Origin: Spirochaeta_B sp964398645 | Lineage (GTDB): Bacteria > Spirochaetota > Spirochaetia > DSM-27196 > DSM-8902 | DNA length: 7,368 nt | Reading direction: 5' to 3' | Assembly: GCA_964398645.1 (NCBI GenBank) | Contig: CAYNNU010000112.1 | Span: 1-7,368, forward strand | Shown: positions 1 through 5,669 of the stretch, piece by piece | Position numbering within the stretch: the first letter of the stretch is position 1 | Layout of the letters: each line of letters opens with the position of its first letter | Notes under the pieces: generated by a model | The model's database searches: none | The model's input: only the letters and a program-made list of their open reading frames with translations | What the model was told of the DNA's origin: nothing | Made by a program: the position numbers and the translations under genes

Positions 1-938
1 ATGCTACACACATCGCCTGCGGCAAAAATGCGCGTTGCTGAGGTACGCATCGCAGTATCCACCAATACCCGGTCATCATCAGTTTTTTTTACATCAAGAA
101 TAGCAGAGTTTGGCTCCCGTCCAGCTTCAACAAACACACCAGCAACAGGCAGAACATCTGTCTGCAACTCTCCTGCATCAGCGGCAACATCGTTAGCATG
201 AGGAGCGACAACACGGCGAAGCCGAATTGCCTCCACACTCTGCTCACCCAATATTTCCTGAACGGTAGTGCCTGTATACAATACTACGAGCCCTTCCTTC
301 TGCAAACTTTCCAAGCGTTCCTGCAGCACAACGTCACCAGTCAGAAAACTCCGTTGCTCGATCACATACACCCGATTCGCAATCCCACTCAAATAAATGG
401 CAGCTTCCAGACCCGAGTTTCCACTGCCAACTACAACCACATCCTCGCCAGCATACATCGGCCCATCACAAACCGCGCAGTAGGACACGCCAGTTCCAGC
501 CGGCCTATCCTCTCCGAGCACATCCAGCCGCCGATGCCGGCTGCCTGTCGCCGCAATAGCTGCCCCTGCCCGCATACTGCTGCCATCATCAAGATGAGCA
601 ATTACGAGCGGCCCGCTTTGTTCAAGCTGCTCGACGCGTAATCCCTCAAGAATCTCAATACTTTCATAACTCTGTACATGTTCAATAAATCGATCAGAAA
701 GTTCAAAACCGGCAATAGACTGAAAGCCCAGATAATTCTCCACTGTTGCTGTCTGCGCAGTATAGCCGCCAAGCTCATCAGCAAGCAGCACCACATCCAA
801 ACCAGCACGAACCGCATACACAGCAGCCGAAAGCCCTGCGGGTCCGCCACCGGCAATCAACAAGCGACGGGAAAAATCTCCATCTGCTGAAACCTTTTGC
901 AATTGAGGTTCAGTTTCAAGCGGCTTTGTCTTTCCCAC
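1..938 (-). CDS. Thioredoxin-reductase/AhpF-type FAD disulfide reductase (3' end cut by window)
   Basis: The product is a pyridine-nucleotide flavoprotein that should pass electrons from NAD(P)H through FAD to a CxxC pair and then to a small redoxin, in the cytoplasm. 312 residues are visible. The FAD motif GGGPAG is at 30-35, the redox site SYCAVCDG has C154 and C157, the second nucleotide fold GSGNSG is at 171-176, and the C-terminal FAD motif IFAAGDV is at 304-310. The dinucleotide strand ends VIEQR (E194) in place of the HRR-type NADPH signature of classical TrxB. This resembles AhpF and suggests NADH use (inference). There is no ATG. The start is GTG at 938, six bases after AGGAG (949..945). 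The gene lies 21 bases after the glutaredoxin-like gene, so that protein is its likely partner. Clostridium pasteurianum Cp34/Cp9 is a known NADH-dependent pair of this kind. Only the last few residues should be missing. Confidence 0.93.
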   Translation of the reverse strand, partial: MGKTKPLETEPQLQKVSADGDFSRRLLIAGGGPAGLSAAVYAVRAGLDVVLLADELGGYTAQTATVENYLGFQSIAGFELSDRFIEHVQSYESIEILEGLRVEQLEQSGPLVIAHLDDGSSMRAGAAIAATGSRHRRLDVLGEDRPAGTGVSYCAVCDGPMYAGEDVVVVGSGNSGLEAAIYLSGIANRVYVIEQRSFLTGDVVLQERLESLQKEGLVVLYTGTTVQEILGEQSVEAIRLRRVVAPHANDVAADAGELQTDVLPVAGVFVEAGREPNSAILDVKKTDDDRVLVDTAMRTSATRIFAAGDVCS

Positions 939-959
939 AATACTCTCCTGCCCGCCGGT

Positions 960-1226
960 CTATGAACGGGCTTCTTGAATGGCCTTTTCCAGATTTCGCC
1001 GGATAAATCCCGGATAATAGGTTCCCCGAATTTCCACCACAGGAACCAGTTTCACCCCGGTTTTTTCTTTTAAATTGGCGGCAAGCGCAGGATCACCGGA
1101 AATATCAATCTCCTGCAATTCCACACCCTGTTCCTGCAAAAATTGTTTGGCCCGCCGGCATTGGGGACAAATTGGCGAAGTATAAATCGTCGCCCGTACA
1201 CCGCCGCCTCTTTTTTCATCAGCCAT
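960..1226 (-). CDS. Glutaredoxin-like / NrdH-type redoxin
   Basis: This 88-residue cytoplasmic dithiol carrier has a single thioredoxin-fold domain. The active site CPQC is at residues 20-23, after the strand ATIYTS. The cis-proline is P62 in KLVPVVEI, where glutaredoxins usually have TVP. A glycine-containing turn YYPGF is at 70-74, before the last helix. Its length is normal for glutaredoxin/NrdH-like proteins. The ATG at 1226 is five bases from a perfect AGGAGG. It is sandwiched between the membrane electron conduit and the flavoreductase, so it probably takes electrons from the flavoenzyme and delivers them to the membrane cysteines, or to a peroxiredoxin as Cp9 does in Clostridium pasteurianum. 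The fold call is firm; the exact partner is inference. Confidence 0.92.
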   Translation of the reverse strand: MADEKRGGGVRATIYTSPICPQCRRAKQFLQEQGVELQEIDISGDPALAANLKEKTGVKLVPVVEIRGTYYPGFIRRNLEKAIQEARS

Positions 1227-1231
1227 AAAAT

Positions 1232-1237
1232 CCTCCT
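1232..1237 (-). promoter_or_regulatory. Shine-Dalgarno AGGAGG overlapping the upstream stop codon
   Basis: The perfect AGGAGG for the redoxin gene shares bases with the TAG stop (1238..1236) of the membrane thioredoxin gene, and only nine bases lie between the two genes. A ribosome terminating on the upstream gene sits on this site, so translational coupling of the two proteins is likely. Confidence 0.85.
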
Positions 1238-2468
1238 ACCAAGGCACCACCATCGAAAGATAATATGCACCAATACCCAACAATACTAGCGAAGCCAGCA
1301 AAGTCACCCAGACAACTGCGGCATCCGGCCCGTACCATACTTTTTTAGTATACACCGCTGCCAGGAATACCACAATTTCAATGAGTAAATAGAAAAATAA
1401 ATATAAAAGAATAAGCAAAAATGATGATAAAGTACCAAGTCCTGCATCAGCGAGCATACCGGAGAAAATTGCCGGCAAGGCAATTGAACACGGCAACTCT
1501 ACTACCGTAATGACAACCGAAAAGGCAATCAAAACTGAAGCAGTGGCAAAAAAACCAATACCGGGAACAGCTAATACTCGCTGCAATTTTTCCTGAAAAT
1601 AGCTAACCAGTCGATTGGTCTGCATTTCACAAGCAGGCCCGTACTTTCGATACTGCAAAAAACGCCGAAAAAAGTAGATCCCGCCAAAAAGCCCTGCGGC
1701 CGCCATAATATATTCCAATACATGGATTACCGAAAACAAGCCGCGCAATAATCCAAACCAGGCAAAAACCAAAACACCATATACCAAGGCGGTCGTGATT
1801 AAAAACAATCCACCATACACAAAAATCGCCCGGCGGGAATTCAGCACAACCACAATGGTTAAAATCAAAATAAGAGCGCCGATACTGCAAATATTCAAAC
1901 CGTCTACCGAGCCTAGTACAAAAGCAGCCAGCGGCAAAGCCATACCCTGCACATTTACCTGCCCGAAAAACGGCACTTCCACCAATCTATCCAGGCGCGT
2001 TTCGCTTTCGCTAATATCCTCAATCGGTTGGTTTCCCCAAGCAGCACGGCGGCTCCCGACTTCGATCCCCAAAGCACGATCAATCACGCGCAAAATATCC
2101 CTGTCTGAGCTGGGACCAAAGCCAAAAAAGAACTCGCCGGCCACGAAGGTCATCGGCACACCCTGCCGTTCAAGCTGAACATCATACTCTTCCAGCATCT
2201 GATCGAGCAAAGCCCGATTATCCTGCCAGTCCAACTCATGAATCAGGACTTCCGGATAATTGGGCTGCACACGCTCACGCAAAAATTCCTTTTCGTTCGC
2301 ACAATAGTGACAACCGGGACTGAAAAAAAGAAACAGCTCAAGGCTCGCTGCCAGTTCATCTGTCGCTGCAGGCTGAGTGTCAGCAGGCTCTTGGGCAAAT
2401 ACCATGCCTGCACTGATGCTAAAAAACAGCGAAAAAACAGTTAGCAAAACCAAAAGACATCGTTTCAT
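1236..2468 (-). CDS. Exported thioredoxin domain fused to CcdA/DsbD-type membrane electron conduit
   Basis: The 410-residue protein should move reducing equivalents across the cytoplasmic membrane. A signal peptide spans about 1-25 (basic start, hydrophobic core, VFA then QE). A thioredoxin-like domain covers about 43-135, with CHYC at 53-56 and cis-proline P105 in GVPMTF. A membrane domain with about six helices (roughly 175-206, 213-238, 245-268, 305-335, 347-373, 383-405) carries one cysteine in the first helix (C194, LNIC) and one in the fourth (C327, ELPC), the paired-cysteine pattern of CcdA/DsbD. The proline usually found before the first cysteine is Ile here. Topology places the thioredoxin domain outside. 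The ATG at 2468 is chosen because AAGGGGG lies seven bases upstream. The in-frame TTG at 2492 directly abuts the leuA stop and has no good ribosome site. The gene starts 24 bases after leuA and overlaps the next gene's ribosome site. Family call is firm; substrate unknown. Confidence 0.9.
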   Translation of the reverse strand: MKRCLLVLLTVFSLFFSISAGMVFAQEPADTQPAATDELAASLELFLFFSPGCHYCANEKEFLRERVQPNYPEVLIHELDWQDNRALLDQMLEEYDVQLERQGVPMTFVAGEFFFGFGPSSDRDILRVIDRALGIEVGSRRAAWGNQPIEDISESETRLDRLVEVPFFGQVNVQGMALPLAAFVLGSVDGLNICSIGALILILTIVVVLNSRRAIFVYGGLFLITTALVYGVLVFAWFGLLRGLFSVIHVLEYIMAAAGLFGGIYFFRRFLQYRKYGPACEMQTNRLVSYFQEKLQRVLAVPGIGFFATASVLIAFSVVITVVELPCSIALPAIFSGMLADAGLGTLSSFLLILLYLFFYLLIEIVVFLAAVYTKKVWYGPDAAVVWVTLLASLVLLGIGAYYLSMVVPW

Positions 2469-2475
2469 TTTTCGT

Positions 2476-2482
2476 CCCCCTT
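2476..2482 (-). promoter_or_regulatory. Shine-Dalgarno deciding the start of the membrane thioredoxin gene
   Basis: AAGGGGG lies seven bases upstream of the ATG at 2468 and inside the short leuA gap. It favours this ATG over the in-frame TTG at 2492, because the signal peptide then begins MKR directly before the hydrophobic core. Confidence 0.7.
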
Positions 2483-2492
2483 CAATCTTCAA

Positions 2493-4160
2493 TTATTCTT
2501 TTTCACATGAGCGATTATATGCGCTCACCACACCCTTTAAACCGGCAGTGGAAATATCCGTATCAATTCCAACTCCCCAGTATCGTTGACCGTCGGCAGT
2601 TTGAATCTGCACATAAGCGGCCGCCTCAGTTCCAGCGCCGCTACCCACAGCCTGCTCCTTGAAGTCAATAATTGAAAAAGCATTCCAGCCTCTTTCGGAC
2701 ATTGCATGCACAAAGGCATCGATGGGTCCATTTCCATGGCCGGTAATTTCTTCTTCCTGTCCATCATACGCTACTCGCACGGTGCATGTCAGCCTATGAT
2801 CGCCCAATTCATCTGCCAGCGAACGCAAACGAATAAACTGCAATGGCGTGGTATTATCCAAATAATTTTTACGAAAGACATCCATTATTTCGTCGTTCGT
2901 CGCCTCGCGACCCAGCTTGTCAGTTTCTTTGCCTACGATACGACCGAACTCCGGATACATTGATCGGGGAAGATCAAAACCGAACTCCCGCATCATAATA
3001 TACGCAACTCCGCCTTTTCCACTCTGACTATTTATTCTGATGATAGCCTCATAGCTTCGGCCAATATCTTCCGGGTCGATGGTTAAATATGGAACTTCCC
3101 AAGGCGTTTCTGCATCGATTCCGCCAGCACGCAAATCCATACCCTTCTTTATTGCATCCTGATGCGAACCGGAAAAAGCTGTAAACACTAAATCACCTGA
3201 ATACGGTTGCCGAGGCGGCACCATCATGCCAGTAAGCTCCTCAAACTGGGCTCGAATGCCTGGAATATCACGAAAATCCAACTCAGGATCAATGCCATCA
3301 GCAAACATATTCAAGGCAACAGTTACAATATCCAGATTTCCTGTCCGTTCACCGTTGCCAAATAATGTGCCTTCCACCCGTTGTGCTCCAGCCATCAAGC
3401 CAAGCTCCGTTGCAGCTATCCCGGTACCACGATCGTTATGAGTATGCAAACTGATAATCACCGAATCCCGGCGGCCAATATTCCGCGACATCCATTCAAT
3501 TTGATCCGCATGTACATTGGGCGTAGACCACTCAACCGTTGCCGGCAGATTAAAAATAATTGGTTTTTCCGGTGTTGGTTGCAAAACATCCGCCACAGCA
3601 TCACACACCTCTTTGGCAAAGTCCAATTCGGTATCGCTAAAACTTTCTGGCGAATATTGAAAACGCACATTGGTGCCTGTCATGGCATCGGCCTCTGCCT
3701 TCACAACCTTTGCCCCTTCAACAGCAATCGCTTTGATTTCATCACGCGACATATCGAAGGTAACCTTCCGCTGTAAGGTGCTGGTAGAATTATAGAAGTG
3801 CAGAATAGCATTCTTCACTCCCTGCAAGCTTTCAAAGGTGCGCTTTATCAAATGCTCACGGGCTTGAGTCAGCACCTGAATCGTCACATCATCAGGAATC
3901 ATATCCTTTTCAACCAAGGTTCGCAAAAAGGCAAACTCAGTATCGCTTGATGCGGGAAAACCAACCTCAATTTCCTTAAAACCAATATCAACCAGAAGAC
4001 TGAACATACGAAGTTTCTGCGCAACGCCCATCGGGTTCGCTAGCGCCTGATTTCCATCACGCAAGTCAACACTGCACCATATCGGTGCCTGAGTAATTTC
4101 TTTGTCCGGCCATGTTCTGTCCGGCAAGTTCACCTTTGGAACTCTTGAATACTTCGCCAT
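2493..4160 (-). CDS. leuA: 2-isopropylmalate synthase (long form)
   Basis: LeuA condenses acetyl-CoA with 2-oxoisovalerate to 2-isopropylmalate, the first committed step of leucine synthesis, in the cytoplasm. The 555 residues fit the long LeuA class of actinobacteria and fungi. The TIM-barrel motif VDLRDGNQAL is at 31-40 (R34, D35). The metal-binding HTHND has H239 and H241, and the second signature GNGERTGNLD is at 268-277. A C-terminal regulatory/dimer domain covers about 430-550, containing GHGNGPIDAF and TDISTAGLKGVVSAYNR, the region that binds leucine for feedback inhibition in this family. The ATG at 4160 follows AAGGAGG with six bases between. The frame stays open upstream to about 4316, but only by reading through the attenuator hairpin, so that extension is not real. 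No other leucine genes are visible. leuA is the first full gene of the unit, and the redox genes follow 24 bases later. Confidence 0.97.
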   Translation of the reverse strand: MAKYSRVPKVNLPDRTWPDKEITQAPIWCSVDLRDGNQALANPMGVAQKLRMFSLLVDIGFKEIEVGFPASSDTEFAFLRTLVEKDMIPDDVTIQVLTQAREHLIKRTFESLQGVKNAILHFYNSTSTLQRKVTFDMSRDEIKAIAVEGAKVVKAEADAMTGTNVRFQYSPESFSDTELDFAKEVCDAVADVLQPTPEKPIIFNLPATVEWSTPNVHADQIEWMSRNIGRRDSVIISLHTHNDRGTGIAATELGLMAGAQRVEGTLFGNGERTGNLDIVTVALNMFADGIDPELDFRDIPGIRAQFEELTGMMVPPRQPYSGDLVFTAFSGSHQDAIKKGMDLRAGGIDAETPWEVPYLTIDPEDIGRSYEAIIRINSQSGKGGVAYIMMREFGFDLPRSMYPEFGRIVGKETDKLGREATNDEIMDVFRKNYLDNTTPLQFIRLRSLADELGDHRLTCTVRVAYDGQEEEITGHGNGPIDAFVHAMSERGWNAFSIIDFKEQAVGSGAGTEAAAYVQIQTADGQRYWGVGIDTDISTAGLKGVVSAYNRSCEKE

Positions 4161-4166
4161 TTTCGG

Positions 4167-4173
4167 CCTCCTT
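4167..4173 (-). promoter_or_regulatory. leuA Shine-Dalgarno AAGGAGG
   Basis: This perfect site lies six bases from the leuA ATG and 12 bases after the attenuator T-run. It lies beyond the terminator, so only read-through transcripts carry it. It fixes the leuA start at 4160. Confidence 0.85.
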
Positions 4174-4185
4174 CCATCTCCTAAT

Positions 4186-4221
4186 AAAAAAACCCGTCGC
4201 CGAACTACTCGGCGACGGGTT
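4186..4221 (-). terminator. Intrinsic terminator in the leuA leader (attenuator)
   Basis: On the minus strand a perfect 13-bp stem (arms AACCCGTCGCCGA at 4221..4209 and TCGGCGACGGGTT at 4203..4191) encloses the five-base loop GTAGT. The T-run TTTTTTT (4192..4186) overlaps the stem's last two bases. This is a textbook Rho-independent terminator, but it lies between the promoter and leuA rather than after a gene. With the leucine-rich leader ORF just upstream, it should cut transcription short when charged leucyl-tRNA is plentiful. Confidence 0.93.
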
Positions 4222-4243
4222 ATCGGATTCCAATTATATAACC
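4218..4243 (-). promoter_or_regulatory. Candidate antiterminator pairing
   Basis: GGTTAT (4243..4238) can pair with ATAACC (4223..4218). The last four bases of the latter are the first of the terminator's 5' arm, so the two structures compete. The stem is short, about 6-7 bp if a bulge is allowed, and a folding calculation is needed to judge it. An upstream pairing (4277..4272 with 4245..4240, inner stem 4271..4266 with 4262..4257) could act as the protector that hides GGTTAT when the leader is not being translated. Confidence 0.4.
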
Positions 4244-4260
4244 GGAAAACCGCTATCCGC

Positions 4261-4341
4261 TCACAGAGCAGCCGGCCGCACTTCACGTAGAAGTAGCAGT
4301 CCCGACAGCGAAACAAGCAGTAGCGAATAAGCAGTTTTCAT
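4261..4341 (-). CDS. Leucine-rich attenuator leader peptide (leuL-like)
   Basis: This 26-codon ORF starts at ATG 4341 and stops at TGA. It begins MKTAYSLLLV and ends VRPAAL. Nine of its 26 codons are leucine: three in a row at 7-9, single ones at 12 and 26, and four in a row at 15-18 (CTG CTA CTT CTA). It lies between a strong promoter and an intrinsic terminator ahead of leuA, where amino-acid biosynthetic operons place their ribosome-stalling peptides. Stalling at codons 15-18 would put the ribosome's leading edge on the protector stem. The peptide itself need have no function. There is no room for a ribosome site: the ATG lies about where transcription should start, so translation is probably leaderless. 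It could instead be a chance hydrophobic ORF, but the context makes that unlikely. Confidence 0.85.
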   Translation of the reverse strand: MKTAYSLLLVSLSGLLLLREVRPAAL

Positions 4342-4347
4342 ACAGAA

Positions 4348-4376
4348 AAAATAGGCAATCATTCTTTTTTTGTCAA
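4348..4376 (-). promoter_or_regulatory. Sigma-70-type promoter of the leu/redox unit
   Basis: The consensus -35 TTGACA (4376..4371) and the -10 TATTTT (4353..4348) are separated by exactly 17 bases. Transcription should start near 4341, the A of the leader peptide's ATG. This strong core promoter fits a unit regulated by attenuation. Confidence 0.88.
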
Positions 4377-4377
4377 G

Positions 4378-4398
4378 CGGGGGAAACGATTTCCCCCG
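4378..4398. other. Perfect 9-bp hairpin/palindrome between two genes, abutting the leu -35 box
   Basis: The arms CGGGGGAAA and TTTCCCCCG flank the three-base centre CGA. On the minus strand it begins six bases after the TGA of the membrane-protein gene, which suits a transcription terminator, but no T-run follows: the next bases are C and then the TTGACA box. On the plus strand no T-run follows either. It could be a weak terminator or a protein-binding operator beside the leu promoter. The sequence does not decide between them. Confidence 0.55.
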
Positions 4399-4404
4399 TG
4401 CATA

Positions 4405-5553
4405 TCAAAAATAAAAGAAAGCCCCGGCAATACTGCCGCCAATGGCAACAAGCAGCATACCAACTAAAGCCAGCACTGGAATCATAACTAGGTAGGTCCA
4501 GGTTTTTCCCTCCGCGCGACGGCGATACAAGACATGATAAATGGACGCGAAAGCACCAAATACTGGACTGGTTGCCGCGCCTAAAAGAACACTGAATGCC
4601 AAGGCAATAAACAGCACACCGATTTTTGCGGATACTGGTAAATATCCAAGCGCAAATGAGCCGCCGGTTACCTGTGAAAGCGCAGCTAATGACTGCTGTG
4701 CTGTTTCAGAAAAGGCGGTAACCCCGGTCATTACACCTACCGACAAGCCCGTGCTGATGCCCATCAATGCCATAATCGGAATTGCAACCACAGTAGCAAA
4801 AAAAGCGGCAAATGGTGCGATAACAAGGAGCTGCACCCAATATGCCTGCGATCGCAAAGTAGTCAATAAATTGCCATTCAGTTGCAAGAAGCGTTTGAAA
4901 ATATTTTTTTCAGAACCCTTATCTTCCATAAGCAAATAAGAAGGCAAGGCAAGAATCCCAAAAACAAGCAAAATTATGGCCATAACCAGCAAAACAGAAA
5001 GCAAAACATTCGGAATTAAGATAATTCCTAGTAAAACCGGCCCAATGCCTGGTATAGACATGAGCATGGATATCAGTGCCTGTGCCACTAAAGCGACAAT
5101 AATGACGACTACATAGAGTGCCATAGTACCGGCAACCGTCAAGCCATTGCCCATCGGAACATCGGCCGCTGTAATTTTTTTCTTTTTATCTTGCTGCGCC
5201 CTGGATACCGCAGTAGCCTCGCCCATTGTCCAAGCCATTGGTAATACGCTTACCGCAAGCATAATGGGAATAAAGCCATACACATCGGTCAAGCCAGCTA
5301 AATAAAATCCCAACAATACAACTGCAAAGAAAATACTGGCACCGATAAACGAACGCTCCAGCAACAAGCGGGAATAACAGCCTTTCAATGCTGTAAAAGA
5401 AATGGTAATCAACCGCCACGCAGCCAGGGCTGCCTGCACAATAACAAACCACACAAGTTGAATCGGTTTACTTAACCAATTCAACCAGTTCATGCGAATA
5501 GCGAACAGCACCTCACTTTGAGTCCGTCCTTTTTTTGAGTCAGCTTCTGCCAT
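4405..5553 (-). CDS. Polytopic membrane protein of unknown function
   Basis: I do not recognise this 382-residue protein. A hydrophilic, lysine-containing N-terminus (1-15) leads into about eight hydrophobic spans near 32-52, 68-88, 91-109, 138-164, 166-205 (two), 240-265, 310-330 and 352-380. There is no signal peptide. A cytoplasm-like basic loop QQDKKKK lies at 120-126, and a charged loop at 210-221 follows the third hydrophobic block (PSYLLMEDKG). Glycine- and alanine-rich segments dominate the C-terminal half. The loop after LPSYLLMED loosely recalls bacterial multi-span families with a similar VEDKG-type segment, but I would not assign one. There are no transporter ATP-binding or catalytic motifs. 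The ATG follows a perfect AAGGAGG (5567..5561) at seven bases, with its own promoter upstream. It appears monocistronic, ending at the 4378-4398 hairpin, and diverges from the ABC uptake unit. Confidence 0.9.
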   Translation of the reverse strand: MAEADSKKGRTQSEVLFAIRMNWLNWLSKPIQLVWFVIVQAALAAWRLITISFTALKGCYSRLLLERSFIGASIFFAVVLLGFYLAGLTDVYGFIPIMLAVSVLPMAWTMGEATAVSRAQQDKKKKITAADVPMGNGLTVAGTMALYVVVIIVALVAQALISMLMSIPGIGPVLLGIILIPNVLLSVLLVMAIILLVFGILALPSYLLMEDKGSEKNIFKRFLQLNGNLLTTLRSQAYWVQLLVIAPFAAFFATVVAIPIMALMGISTGLSVGVMTGVTAFSETAQQSLAALSQVTGGSFALGYLPVSAKIGVLFIALAFSVLLGAATSPVFGAFASIYHVLYRRRAEGKTWTYLVMIPVLALVGMLLVAIGGSIAGAFFYF

Positions 5554-5581
5554 AAAAAAACCTCCTTATATATACCTTTTC

Positions 5582-5629
5582 ATTCTAGAACGCAGGAAGG
5601 CAGAACGCAATCTTTTTATATTTTTTTTT
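5582..5629 (-). promoter_or_regulatory. Promoter with A-rich upstream element for the membrane-protein gene
   Basis: The -35 TTGCGT (5610..5605) and -10 TAGAAT (5587..5582) have a 17-base spacer. An A-tract on the minus strand (5629..5612, nine A, then TAT, then five A) lies just upstream and looks like an UP element. Transcription would start about 5575, giving a short leader that holds the AAGGAGG site. Confidence 0.75.
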
Positions 5630-5663
5630 GAGCCTTTTCCATACCTGCACTATTTGCTACCAT
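5628..5663 (+). promoter_or_regulatory. Candidate promoter of the ABC uptake unit
   Basis: There are two readings. TTGAGC (5628-5633) with TATTTG (5651-5656) at 17 bases would start about ten bases before the ATG at most. Alternatively the extended -10 TGCTACCAT (5655-5663) would start at the ATG itself. Either way the transcript has almost no leader, and no Shine-Dalgarno is visible. The shared T/A tract serves both divergent promoters. Confidence 0.5.
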
Positions 5664-5669
5664 TAAACT

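Noticed and set aside
198..641. 147-codon ORF on the plus strand opposite the flavoreductase
   Set aside because: It is antisense to a clear FAD reductase with all its motifs, shows no recognisable domain and has no ribosome site.
2469..2492. TTG start at 2492 for the membrane thioredoxin gene
   Set aside because: It abuts the leuA stop, lacks a good ribosome site, and adds a charged stretch before the signal peptide. The ATG at 2468 has AAGGGGG at proper spacing.
2536..2566. Possible internal promoter TTGATA-N19-TTTAAA in the leuA 3' end
   Set aside because: The spacer is too long and the -10 is poor. It was not strong enough to report, though it matters for whether the redox genes have their own promoter.
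4130..4177. A 15-codon ORF overlapping the leuA start in another frame
   Set aside because: Its AGGAG touches the ATG with no spacing, so initiation there is unlikely, and the peptide has no notable composition.
4161..4316. In-frame upstream extension of leuA from a TTG at 4316
   Set aside because: It reads through the terminator hairpin and the leader region, gives a low-complexity arginine-rich tail unlike LeuA, and the ATG at 4160 has a perfect ribosome site.
4102..4330. Short plus-strand ORFs across the leu leader
   Set aside because: They are antisense to the attenuator and leuA start, lack ribosome sites, and consist of the hairpin read backwards.
4186..4341. T-box riboswitch for leuA
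   Set aside because: The leader is too short and I found no T-box consensus (AGGGUGGNACCGCG-like) before the terminator. The Leu-rich ORF explains the terminator better.
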